DNA of 64,000 bases from Streptomyces sp. SirexAA-E (lineage in GTDB: Bacteria > Actinomycetota > Actinomycetes > Streptomycetales > Streptomycetaceae), in the NCBI RefSeq assembly GCF_000177195.2, contig NC_015953.1, forward strand, positions 1,612,001 to 1,676,000, read 5' to 3'. Position 1 is the stretch's first letter, and the number at the start of each line of letters is the position of its first letter. Made by a program: the position numbers and the translations under genes. The notes under the pieces are model-generated. The model ran no database searches and had not been told where the DNA came from. It saw only the letters and a program-made list of their open reading frames with translations. This document shows, piece by piece, positions 17,794-25,721 of this stretch.

Positions 17794-19133
17794 GCGGCCC
17801 GGCGGCACCCGACCGCCCGGCCGGCCGCACCGCCACCGCTTCCGGGACGGCGTCCCGGCCGGTCAGGTCCGGCCGGGACGCGATGCGCGCCTCTGCCGGA
17901 CCGGCCGTCGGCGTCGCGCGGGCGCGCACCGCCCCGGGCCGGGCGGCCCGGGTCGAGGGGCTGCTGCTGGGTCTGGCGGCCGGGGACGCCGCCGGGTGGC
18001 CGGCCGCACGGCACCGGGCGGCGCGGATGCCCGAGTGGACCAGGCGGCTCACCCGTGAGCTCGACACCTTCGCCGAGCAGAACGCGACCACCACCCTCCC
18101 CGTGCCGATCGCGCTGAACCAGCCCCCCGAGCCGCTCCGGCTCGGCCCCTCGGACGACGCCGAGTGGGCCGCGTTCACGGCCGGGACCGTGCTGGCCGCC
18201 GCGGTCGGCCACACGCCCGGCCTCCCGCCCGGTCGCCGGATGCGGGACGCGATCGACCGGTCCTGGAACGCGCTGGCCGCGCAGGTCGCCGCCGCCGGTG
18301 CCCGGGCCCCCGAGGTCGAGTCCGCCGTGCTGCCGCTGCGCGCGCGGATCTCCGTACGCGCCGGGCTCGGCAACCTCGCCGCGGGGCTGCGCCCGCCGGC
18401 CTCCGGACACGACAACCCGCACTACTTCGACGACGCCGCGTGTGTCCGGGCCGCCGTCCTGGCGGTCGTCCACCCCGGGGACCCGGCGTCCGCCGCCGGG
18501 CTCGCGGAGTTCGACGCCCGCTACACCCAGGACGGTGACGGGGTGCACGGCGCCCGCGCGGTCGCCGCCGCGGTCGCCGAGGCGCTCGCGGGGGCGGACG
18601 TCGACACCGTGGTGGACGCCGCGCTCGCACAGCTGCCCGAGGGGACGGAGATCGCCCGCAACGCGACCCACGCGGTGCGGCTGGCCCGGGAGTTCACGGG
18701 GGAACCGGCCGGGGCCTTCGCCCTGGTCCCGGTGCTGGAGCACCAGATCGTCGACCACGTCTACAGCTACGGGATCGCCGCCGCCGAGACCGTGCCGGTC
18801 GCCCTCGCCCTGACGACCGCCGCCCGCGGCGAGATCGCCCAGGCCGTGCCCGCGGCGGCCTGCCTCTCACGGGTCGCCGACTCCGCGCCCGCCCTCGCCG
18901 GCGCGCTGACCGGCGCACTGGGCGGGACGGGCACCGTCCCGGCGGGCTGGCGGGAGGCCTGCCGCACTCTGGCGGGCTGTGCGCTGCCGCGCCTCGCCGG
19001 GACCGATCTCATCGAACTCGCCGGGTCGCTTGCAGCCACGGAACCGGCCGCCCCGGGTGGACAATTCCGACATGACATCCAAAACGTCCACAGTGGCCGA
19101 GCCGGACACCACCACGACGCCCACCCTGGATGA
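17790..19133 (+). CDS. ADP-ribosylglycohydrolase-like protein with degenerate metal site (second of four)
   Basis: A 447-residue protein. The start motif GLLLGLAAGDAAGWPAARH is kept. The first metal motif is altered to PSDDAEW (about residue 121). Near residue 360, where the family has GRDxDS/T, this protein has LSRVADSAPALAGALTGALGG, so one of the two metal-binding Asp residues is missing. A 50-residue Ala/Arg/Pro-rich N-terminus has no recognisable domain. It may be a regulatory or structural partner of its neighbours or have changed chemistry. The ATG overlaps the previous stop (ATGA), and its 3' end overlaps the next gene by 62 bp. The organisation implies strict co-expression with genes one, three and four. 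Confidence 0.8.
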   Translation: MSGPAAPDRPAGRTATASGTASRPVRSGRDAMRASAGPAVGVARARTAPGRAARVEGLLLGLAAGDAAGWPAARHRAARMPEWTRRLTRELDTFAEQNATTTLPVPIALNQPPEPLRLGPSDDAEWAAFTAGTVLAAAVGHTPGLPPGRRMRDAIDRSWNALAAQVAAAGARAPEVESAVLPLRARISVRAGLGNLAAGLRPPASGHDNPHYFDDAACVRAAVLAVVHPGDPASAAGLAEFDARYTQDGDGVHGARAVAAAVAEALAGADVDTVVDAALAQLPEGTEIARNATHAVRLAREFTGEPAGAFALVPVLEHQIVDHVYSYGIAAAETVPVALALTTAARGEIAQAVPAAACLSRVADSAPALAGALTGALGGTGTVPAGWREACRTLAGCALPRLAGTDLIELAGSLAATEPAAPGGQFRHDIQNVHSGRAGHHHDAHPG

Positions 19134-20262
19134 ACGCGTCACCGGCGCCCTGGTCGGGGCGGCGGTCGGCGACGCGCTCGGCGGCCCCGTCGAGGGCTGG
19201 TCCCCGGAGCAGATCGCCGAGCGGCACGGCGGCCGGGTGACCGGCGTCGTCGGCCCCTGGTACGGCGACGGCTGGCGCACCGCGCGCCCCATCGCCCCGT
19301 ACCACAAGGGTGACGGCCACGTGACCGACGACACCCTGATGACCCATGCGCTGGTGCGGGTGTACGCCACCGTGCGCGACCACCTCGACGCGTACGCGGT
19401 CGCCGACCACCTCGTGCCCGATCTGATGTCCCGGCCGCGCTGGATCCCGGAGCTGGAGGCCGAGGCGCTGCCCCTCCAGCGGATCTTCCTCGCCGAGAAG
19501 TGGATCGTCACCCGGCTGCACTACGGCCACGCCGATCCGCGCGAGGCGGGCTCCGGGAACATCGTCAACTGCGGGGCGGCGATGTACATGGCGCCGGTCG
19601 GCCTGGTGAACGCCGCGCATCCCGAGGCGGCGTACGCGGAGGCGCTGGACGTGGCGGGGGCCCACCAGTCCTCGTACGGGCGGGAGGCGGCCGGGGTCCT
19701 CGCAGCCGGGGTCGCGGCCGCCTGCGCGCCCGGTGCGACGCCCGCGTCCGTCGTCGAGACCTGTCTGGCGCTCGCCAAGGACGGCACCCGCTCGGCGATC
19801 GAGGCGGTGTGCGAAGTCGCCGCCCACCATTCGGACTTCGAGTCGGCGCTCGCACCGCTGCGGGCCGCCGTCGCCCCCTTCGACACGGTCGGCCCGGACT
19901 ACCGCGAGCCCTCGCTGGGTGCCCGGCGGCCGTCCCGGCTGCACGCGATCGAGGAACTGCCCGTCGCGCTCGGCATGCTGCTGGTCTCCGGGGGCGACTA
20001 CCGGCACGCGGTGCTCGGTTCGGTCAACTACGGCCGGGACTGCGACTCGATCGCGACGATGAGCGGGGCCCTCGCGGGCGCGCTGCACGGCGAGGCCCCG
20101 ATCCCGGACGCCTGGGTGAAGACGGTCGCCGACGCCAGCCGCCTCGACCTGCACGCACCGGCGCGGACCCTGACCGAGGTGGCCCGCGAGGTCTTCGTCC
20201 GGGACACGGCCCGACGCCGGGCCCACGAGTCGGCGTTCGCCGAACTGGCCGGCCCGCGATGA
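19072..20262 (+). CDS. ADP-ribosylglycohydrolase family protein (third of four)
   Basis: 396 residues from the ATG at 19072, which lies inside the 3' end of the previous gene; the longer frame upstream lacks family similarity. Motifs are complete: TGALVGAAVGDALGGPVEGW, then HVTDDTLM (about residue 85) for the first metal ligands, and NYGRDCDSIATMSGALAGALHG (about residue 321) for the second. A HxxKGDGHVTDDT context and the INCGAAMYMAPVG-like central helix are typical of the larger ARH-like proteins in actinobacteria. It is probably an active hydrolase of an ADP-ribosyl or other ribosyl bond, with cytoplasmic location. The stop overlaps the next start (ATGA). Confidence 0.88.
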   Translation: MTSKTSTVAEPDTTTTPTLDERVTGALVGAAVGDALGGPVEGWSPEQIAERHGGRVTGVVGPWYGDGWRTARPIAPYHKGDGHVTDDTLMTHALVRVYATVRDHLDAYAVADHLVPDLMSRPRWIPELEAEALPLQRIFLAEKWIVTRLHYGHADPREAGSGNIVNCGAAMYMAPVGLVNAAHPEAAYAEALDVAGAHQSSYGREAAGVLAAGVAAACAPGATPASVVETCLALAKDGTRSAIEAVCEVAAHHSDFESALAPLRAAVAPFDTVGPDYREPSLGARRPSRLHAIEELPVALGMLLVSGGDYRHAVLGSVNYGRDCDSIATMSGALAGALHGEAPIPDAWVKTVADASRLDLHAPARTLTEVAREVFVRDTARRRAHESAFAELAGPR

Positions 20263-21626
20263 CCGTACGGCTGACCTGGGCGCAGCCCGAGGACCTGGTG
20301 GGCCACGAACTGCGGCAGGCGGCCCAGGACGGCCGGGACGCCGGTGACGTCGAACGGCGCTGGTACGCGGCCGGCGGCGCCCCCGCCCCGGAGCGCGCCG
20401 GGGCGTCGGAGGTCCCCGCCTCCCCGGAGCTACGGGCGCTGGCCGAGCGGTTGCTGGACGAACTCGATTCCGTCGAGAGCCCCTTGGCGCGGGACGAGCC
20501 GACGGACCTGGCGGCGATCCGGGCCGCGTGCCCGCGATGGCCGGCGCCCAGGACCCGGCCGGTGACCCTCGGCCCCGAACGGCTGCACGCCGCCTGGCTG
20601 GGCCGGGCCGCCGGCTGCCTGCTCGGCAAACCGGTCGAGAAGCTGCCCCTGGCGGGCATCCGGGCGCTGGCCGGGGCCACCGGCAACTGGCCGCTGGCCA
20701 CCTGGTTCACCGCCCGCGGGCTGCCGGACGGACTGGCCGCCGCCTATCCGTGGAACCGCCGCTCGGCGGCCACCTCGCTGGCCGAGAACATCGACGGCAT
20801 GCCGGAGGACGACGACCTCAACTTCCCTGTGCTGGCCCTGCTGTTGCTCCGACGCCATGGCCACGGTTTCACCACGGACGACGTCGCCGGGCTCTGGCTG
20901 GCCACACTGCCGGCGGGACGGGTCTTCACCGCCGAGCGCGTCGCGTACCGCAATCTGCTCGACGGGGTCGAGCCGCCGCTCACGGCCCGGCGGCGCAATC
21001 CGTTCCGCGAGTGGATCGGCGCCCAGATCCGGGCGGACGTGCACGGCTGGACCCACCCGGCCGACCCGGCCGGCGCCGCCGAACAGGCCTACCGGGACGC
21101 GGTGCTCACCCACACCGGCAACGGGGTGTACGGGGCGATGTTCACCGCCGCCGCGCTCGCCGAGGCCGCCGGGGGCGAGACGGACGTCCACGGCTGCCTG
21201 GCGGCCGGGCTGCGGGTGGTGCCGCCCCGCTCCCGGTACGCGCACGCGGTGCGCCTCGGGATCGAGGCGGCCCGCGCGGAGCGGGACTTCGACCTCGTCG
21301 TGGACCGGTTGCACGCCGTCTACGGGGACACCCACCACTGGGTGCACGTGCTGCCCAACGCGGCGCTGCTGGCCGCCGCCCTCACCCACGCGGACGGCGA
21401 CTTCGGCCGCTCGGTCTGCGCGGCGGTCTCGGGCGGCTGGGACACCGACTCCAACGGGGCCACGGCCGGCTCACTCGCGGGCCTGCTGGCCGGCCGGCCC
21501 GCCGCACTGCCCGAGCACTGGACGGCCCCGCTCAAGAACCGCCTCGCCACATCCGTGCCCGGCTTCGAAGCCGTCGGCTTCGACACCCTCGCCGGACTGA
21601 CCCACCAGGAGGTACGCCGCCCATGA
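20259..21626 (+). CDS. ADP-ribosylglycohydrolase family protein, divergent (fourth of four)
   Basis: A 455-residue protein. After a 100-residue N-terminal region unlike its neighbours (starting MTVRLTWAQPEDLVGHELRQA), the ARH fold starts with LHAAWLGRAAGCLLGKPVEKLP. The first metal motif is MPEDDDLNFPVLAL instead of TDDT, and the C-terminal motif is SGGWDTDSNGATAGSLAGLLAG. Both Asp clusters are present but in a different sequence context from genes one and three, so a different substrate is likely. This subtype often accompanies carbohydrate or nucleoside kinases in bacteria. The ATG overlaps the previous stop and the TGA overlaps the ribokinase start (ATGA). Confidence 0.85.
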   Translation: MTVRLTWAQPEDLVGHELRQAAQDGRDAGDVERRWYAAGGAPAPERAGASEVPASPELRALAERLLDELDSVESPLARDEPTDLAAIRAACPRWPAPRTRPVTLGPERLHAAWLGRAAGCLLGKPVEKLPLAGIRALAGATGNWPLATWFTARGLPDGLAAAYPWNRRSAATSLAENIDGMPEDDDLNFPVLALLLLRRHGHGFTTDDVAGLWLATLPAGRVFTAERVAYRNLLDGVEPPLTARRRNPFREWIGAQIRADVHGWTHPADPAGAAEQAYRDAVLTHTGNGVYGAMFTAAALAEAAGGETDVHGCLAAGLRVVPPRSRYAHAVRLGIEAARAERDFDLVVDRLHAVYGDTHHWVHVLPNAALLAAALTHADGDFGRSVCAAVSGGWDTDSNGATAGSLAGLLAGRPAALPEHWTAPLKNRLATSVPGFEAVGFDTLAGLTHQEVRRP

Positions 21627-22507
21627 CAGCGATCGCGGTGCTCGGCAGCACCAACATGGACCTGGTCGCCTACGTCGCCCGGGCACCCGGGCGCGGGGAG
21701 ACCGTCACCGGACGCGAGTTCCGGACCGTGCCCGGCGGCAAGGGGGCCAACCAGGCCCTCGCGGCGGCCCGCGCCGGCGGGGAGGTCGTGATGATCGGCG
21801 CGGTCGGCACCGACGAGTACGGATCGCGGCTTCGGACCACCCTGGAGCACGCGGGCATCGACACGGACCTGCTGCACACCGTGGCGGGCCCCAGCGGCAC
21901 GGCGCACATCGTCGTCGACGACGAGGGCTCCAACGCGATCGTGGTGGTCCCCGGCGCCAACGGCACCGTCACCACGCTCGGCCCGGGCGAGCACGCCGCC
22001 ATCGCGGCCGCCGGGCTGCTCCTCCTCCAGCTGGAACTCCCGCTGCGTGTGGTGACCGAAGCGGCGCGGGCGGCACGGTCGCTGGGCGTCCGCACGATCC
22101 TCACCCCCTCCCCCGTCCAGCCCCTGCCGGCCGAACTCCTGGACGCGGTCGACCTGCTGATCCCCAACGAGCACGAGGCCGCCGCGCTCTCCGGGTACGA
22201 CGACCCGCACGCCGCCGCACAGATCCTGCTCCGCCAGGTCCCGGAGGTCGTGATCACACTCGGCCGCAAGGGCTGCCTGTACGCGGCACGGGGCGGCGAG
22301 ACGATCCCGTTCCCCGCTCCCGAGGTCACCGCCGTCGACACGACCGGCGCCGGGGACACCTTCGTCGGCACCCTGGCCGTGGCACTGGGCGAGGGCCGGG
22401 CCGTCCCGGAGGCGCTGGCCTGGGCCTCGTCGGCGGCGGCGCTCTGCGTGCAGAGACCCGGGGCCTCCTCGTCGATGCCGTACCGCAGCGAGATCGATGC
22501 CGCGTGA
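21623..22507 (+). CDS. rbsK: Ribokinase (PfkB family sugar kinase)
   Basis: A 294-residue kinase. Visible motifs: GSTNMDLVAYV at the N-terminus, the ribose-binding GGKGANQALAAARAGG, the nucleotide-site TLGRKGCLY, and DTTGAGDTFVGTLAVAL with the catalytic Asp in the anion hole. It should phosphorylate D-ribose (or a related furanose) to the 5-phosphate using ATP. The gene is embedded between four ADP-ribosylglycohydrolase genes and two CoA/lyase genes with overlapping codons at both ends, and no ribose transporter is present. This suggests that the ribose is generated inside the cell, for example from ribosyl conjugates. Ribokinase is favoured over adenosine kinase because of the short lid and GGKGANQA signature. 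Confidence 0.9.
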   Translation: MTAIAVLGSTNMDLVAYVARAPGRGETVTGREFRTVPGGKGANQALAAARAGGEVVMIGAVGTDEYGSRLRTTLEHAGIDTDLLHTVAGPSGTAHIVVDDEGSNAIVVVPGANGTVTTLGPGEHAAIAAAGLLLLQLELPLRVVTEAARAARSLGVRTILTPSPVQPLPAELLDAVDLLIPNEHEAAALSGYDDPHAAAQILLRQVPEVVITLGRKGCLYAARGGETIPFPAPEVTAVDTTGAGDTFVGTLAVALGEGRAVPEALAWASSAAALCVQRPGASSSMPYRSEIDAA

Positions 22508-23709
22508 ACGCGCCGACCACGCCGACCGCGCCCCTGGAAGGCCTGCGGGTCCTCGACCTCGCCACGCTGTTCGCCGGGCCGCTCGCGGCCACCCTGCTGG
22601 GCGACTTCGGCGCGGAGGTCGTCAAGGTCGAGCACCCGCGCCGGCCGGACCCCTCGCGCGGGCACGGGCCGGCGAAGGACGGGATCGGCCTGTGGTGGAA
22701 ACTGCTGGGCCGCAACAAGCGGACGATGACGCTCGACCTGTCCTCCCCGGGCGGCCGGGAGGTCCTGCTCGAACTGGCCGCCGGCGCGGACGTGGTCGTG
22801 GAGAACTTCCGGCCCGGGACGCTGGAGCGCTGGGGCCTGGGCTGGGACGAGCTGAGCGCCGTCAACCCCCGGCTGGTGCTGGCCCGGGTCACCGCCTTCG
22901 GCCAGTTCGGCCCGTACGCGCACCGGCCGGGCTTCGGCACGCTGGCCGAGGCGATGAGCGGCTTCGCCGCCGTGACCGGGGAGCCGGACGGTCCGCCGAC
23001 CCTGCCGCCGTTCGGACTCGCCGACTCGATCGCGGCGCTGGCGACGGCGTACGCGGTGATGGCGGCCCTGTCCGGGCGGGAGCGCACCGGACGGGGGCAG
23101 GTGGTCGACCTGGCGATCATCGAGCCGATCCTGACGGTGCTGGGCCCGCAGCCGCTCTGGTACGACCAGCTCGGCTACGTCCAGCCGCGCACCGGCAACC
23201 GGTCCCGCAACAACGCCCCGCGCAACACCTACCGGACCTCGGACGGCCACTGGGTGGCCGTCTCCACCTCGGCCCAGTCGGTCGCGGAGCGCGTGATGCG
23301 GCTGGTGGGCCGGCCGGAGCTGATCGACGAGCCGTGGTTCGCGGCGGGGACCACCCGCGCCGAGCACGCCGACGAGCTCGACGAGGCCGTCGGCCACTGG
23401 ATCGCCCGGCGCACCCGGGACGAGGCGGTGTCCGCGTTCGAGAAGGCCGAGGCGGCGATCGCCCCCGTCCACGACGTACGGGACGTGATGGAGGACCCCC
23501 AGTACCGGGCCCTGGACTCGGTCACCGAGGTCGACGACCCGGAGCTGGGGCCGCTGCGGATGCAGAACGTCCTGTTCCGGCTCTCGGAGACGCCCGGGGC
23601 GATCCGCTGGACGGGCAGGCCGCACGGCGCGGACACGGAGGAGATCCTGACGGAGCTGGGTCTCGTGCCGTCGCGCATCGCGGCCCTGCGCGCCGAGGGG
23701 GCCCTGTGA
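22504..23709 (+). CDS. CaiB/BaiF family CoA-transferase (class III)
   Basis: A 401-residue protein starting at GTG within the ribokinase stop (GTGA). It begins PLEGLRVLDLATLFAGPLAATLLGDFGAEVVKVE, the class III CoA-transferase signature. It continues with NKRTMTLDLSSPGGREVLLELAAGADVVVENFRPGTLERWGLG, and GFGTLAEAMSGF followed by the catalytic-region Asp in LADSIAALATAYAVMAAL. It moves CoA between carboxylic acids through an aspartyl-CoA thioester. Coupled to a CitE-like lyase downstream, it could activate a C5 dicarboxylic acid such as itaconate, citramalate or mesaconate, but the substrate is inference. Domain order and length are normal. Confidence 0.92.
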   Translation: MNAPTTPTAPLEGLRVLDLATLFAGPLAATLLGDFGAEVVKVEHPRRPDPSRGHGPAKDGIGLWWKLLGRNKRTMTLDLSSPGGREVLLELAAGADVVVENFRPGTLERWGLGWDELSAVNPRLVLARVTAFGQFGPYAHRPGFGTLAEAMSGFAAVTGEPDGPPTLPPFGLADSIAALATAYAVMAALSGRERTGRGQVVDLAIIEPILTVLGPQPLWYDQLGYVQPRTGNRSRNNAPRNTYRTSDGHWVAVSTSAQSVAERVMRLVGRPELIDEPWFAAGTTRAEHADELDEAVGHWIARRTRDEAVSAFEKAEAAIAPVHDVRDVMEDPQYRALDSVTEVDDPELGPLRMQNVLFRLSETPGAIRWTGRPHGADTEEILTELGLVPSRIAALRAEGAL

Positions 23710-24563
23710 GCAGCCCGCCGCTGACCCGCGCGGCGGCCACGGGGACGCGGACGGCGGTGGCGCTGACCTGGCTGTACGTGCCCGGGGACCGGCCCGCCGT
23801 GGTGCGCAAGGCGCTCGGCGCCGGCGCGGACGTGGTGATCGTCGACCTGGAGGACGCGGTCGCGCCGGACCGCAGGGAGTACGCCAGGGCGGCCACCGCC
23901 GAACTCCTCGCGGACCCGGCCAGGGCGGACCCGTCGGCGGTGCCCGTGCACGTCCGGGTCCACGGCGACGCCGACGTACGGGCCCTGGCCGGGCTGCCGG
24001 GACCGGCCGGGCTGAGGGTCCCCAAGGTCACCGACGCCGCTTCGGTGCGCCGGGTCGCGGAGCTGGCCCCCGGGGTGCCCCTGTATCCGCTGCTGGAGTC
24101 GGCGCTGGCCGTGGAGCACGCGTACGCGATCGCCGGGGCCCACCCCGATGTGCGGGGCATCGCCCTGGGCGAGGCGGACCTGCGGGCCGACCTGGGGGTA
24201 CGGGACGACGCCGGGCTGGACTGGCCGCGCGGCCGTGTGGTGGTCGCCGCCCGGGCGGCCGGGCTGGACCCGCCCGTGATGTCGGTGTTCCCGGACGTCC
24301 GGGACCTGTCGGGGCTCCGGGCCTCGTGCGCGCACGGCCGGCGGCTGGGCCTGCTCGGCCGGGCCGCGATCCATCCCCGGCAGCTGCCGGTCATCGAGCG
24401 GGCGTTCCGGCCCACGGCCGAGGAGGTCGAGGCGGCGGAGCAGGTCGTGGCCGCGGCCCGTACCGAGGAGGGGGCGCTGGCGCTGCCGGACGGGCGCTTC
24501 GTGGACGCGGCGGTGGTGGCCGCGGCACGCCGGACCCTGACCCTGGCCGGCCGCGAGGGCTGA
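23706..24563 (+). CDS. HpcH/HpaI aldolase / CitE-like citrate lyase beta-subunit family
   Basis: 285 residues, GTG start inside the CoA-transferase stop (GTGA). The fold shows LYVPGDRPAVVRKALGAGADVVIVDLEDAV (substrate and Mg binding), then VPLYPLLESALAVEHAYAI with the Mg-binding Glu, GIALGEADLRADLG with the second metal ligand, and GRAAIHPRQLPVIERAF near the C-terminus, as in CitE/malyl-CoA lyases (usually GK-IHP). Citrate lyase alpha and gamma subunits are absent, so it is more likely a stand-alone (citra)malyl-CoA-type lyase that releases acetyl-CoA plus an oxo acid. It is the last gene of the seven-gene operon, followed by a strong bidirectional terminator. Confidence 0.88.
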   Translation: MSSPPLTRAAATGTRTAVALTWLYVPGDRPAVVRKALGAGADVVIVDLEDAVAPDRREYARAATAELLADPARADPSAVPVHVRVHGDADVRALAGLPGPAGLRVPKVTDAASVRRVAELAPGVPLYPLLESALAVEHAYAIAGAHPDVRGIALGEADLRADLGVRDDAGLDWPRGRVVVAARAAGLDPPVMSVFPDVRDLSGLRASCAHGRRLGLLGRAAIHPRQLPVIERAFRPTAEEVEAAEQVVAAARTEEGALALPDGRFVDAAVVAAARRTLTLAGREG

Positions 24564-24583
24564 CGCCGCCGGGACGGCGGAAA

Positions 24584-24621
24584 GCGGGCCGGACCGTGCG
24601 TGTCGCACCGGTCCGGCCCGC
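24584..24621. terminator. Bidirectional terminator between the CitE-like gene and lgt
   Basis: A 12-bp perfect stem (GCGGGCCGGACC / GGTCCGGCCCGC) continues into a 5-bp inner stem (GTGCG-TGT-CGCAC) with a single bulged C. It lies between two convergent genes. Confidence 0.85.
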
Positions 24622-24636
24622 CTCGGGGAGAGTGGG

Positions 24637-25620
24637 TCAGCTCTTCTCGGCTGTCTGCGGGGCGACGCCCGCGTCGTCCTCCGGCTCTTTCGCGGCCGCG
24701 TCACCGGCGGCGGTCCGCGTCCCGGAGCCGTCGCTGTCGGCCTCGGCGTCGTCGGCCTCGCCGTTCCCGCCGTCCTCGGTGTCCTCGGTGTCCTTGGACA
24801 GGGCCACCGCGGCCGGCTCGACGATCTCCTCGCGGCCGGGGCGCACCTTCGCCGAGACCACGATGTACACGACCGCGAGCACGAAGACGACGATCGCCGT
24901 CCACACGTTGAGCCGCAGGCCCAGCACGTGGTGCGCCTCGTCGACCCGCATGTACTCGATCCATCCGCGGCCCGCGCAGTACGCGGCGACGTAGAGCGCG
25001 AACGCCCGGCCGTGTCCGAGCTTGAAGCGGCGGTCCGCCCAGATGACCAGGAGGGCGACGCCGACGCACCACAGGGACTCGTAGAGGAAGGTCGGGTGGT
25101 AGGTGCCCGCGACCCGGTTCGAGCCCTCGCTGATCTTCAGCGCCCACGGCACGTCGGTCTGCCTGCCGTACAGCTCCTGGTTGAACCAGTTGCCCCAGCG
25201 GCCGATCGCCTGGGCGAAGGCGATGCCGGGCGCGAGCGCGTCGGCCCAGGCCGGCAGCGGGATCCCCCGGCGGCGGCAGCCGATCCAGGCACCGACGGCG
25301 CCGAGCGCGATCGCTCCCCAGATGCCGAGGCCGCCCTGCCAGATCTTGAAGGCGTCGACCCAGTTCTCACCGTCGCTGAAGTACAGCTGGTAGTCGGTGA
25401 TGACGTGGTAGAGCCTGCCACCGACGAGGCCGAACGGGACCGCCCAGACGGCGATGTCGGCGACGGTGCCGGCTTTGCCGCCCCGGGCGATCCAGCGCTT
25501 GTTGCCGAACCAGACGGCGACGAAGACACCGATGATGATGCAGAACGCGTAGCCGCGGAGCGGGATCGGGCCGAGCTCGATCACGCCGGTCGACGGGCTG
25601 GGAATGTAGGCAAGGTTCAT
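24637..25620 (-). CDS. lgt: Prolipoprotein diacylglyceryl transferase
   Basis: A 327-residue polytopic membrane protein. It transfers diacylglycerol from phosphatidylglycerol to the lipobox Cys of prolipoproteins in the plasma membrane. The family signature IGRWGNWFNQELYG is present near residues 140-155, with GLVGGRLYHVITDY upstream and HPTFLYESLWCVG downstream. About seven transmembrane helices are visible. The final 55 residues form a hydrophilic, strongly acidic tail (Asp/Glu-rich, with TEDTEDGG and EADDAEADSDG), longer than in E. coli Lgt but usual in actinobacteria. It lies downstream of a DsbA-like gene and the trp genes, and is flanked by a strong terminator on its 3' side. Confidence 0.97.
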   Translation of the reverse strand: MNLAYIPSPSTGVIELGPIPLRGYAFCIIIGVFVAVWFGNKRWIARGGKAGTVADIAVWAVPFGLVGGRLYHVITDYQLYFSDGENWVDAFKIWQGGLGIWGAIALGAVGAWIGCRRRGIPLPAWADALAPGIAFAQAIGRWGNWFNQELYGRQTDVPWALKISEGSNRVAGTYHPTFLYESLWCVGVALLVIWADRRFKLGHGRAFALYVAAYCAGRGWIEYMRVDEAHHVLGLRLNVWTAIVVFVLAVVYIVVSAKVRPGREEIVEPAAVALSKDTEDTEDGGNGEADDAEADSDGSGTRTAAGDAAAKEPEDDAGVAPQTAEKS

Positions 25621-25721
25621 GACGGGGTCGACGCTACCCTGCCGGACCGGACCTACGGCAAGCCGTCCGGCAACTTCTGCGTAACGAGCCCCCCGTCAGG
25701 GCGACCCCTCCGCCCCCGGCC

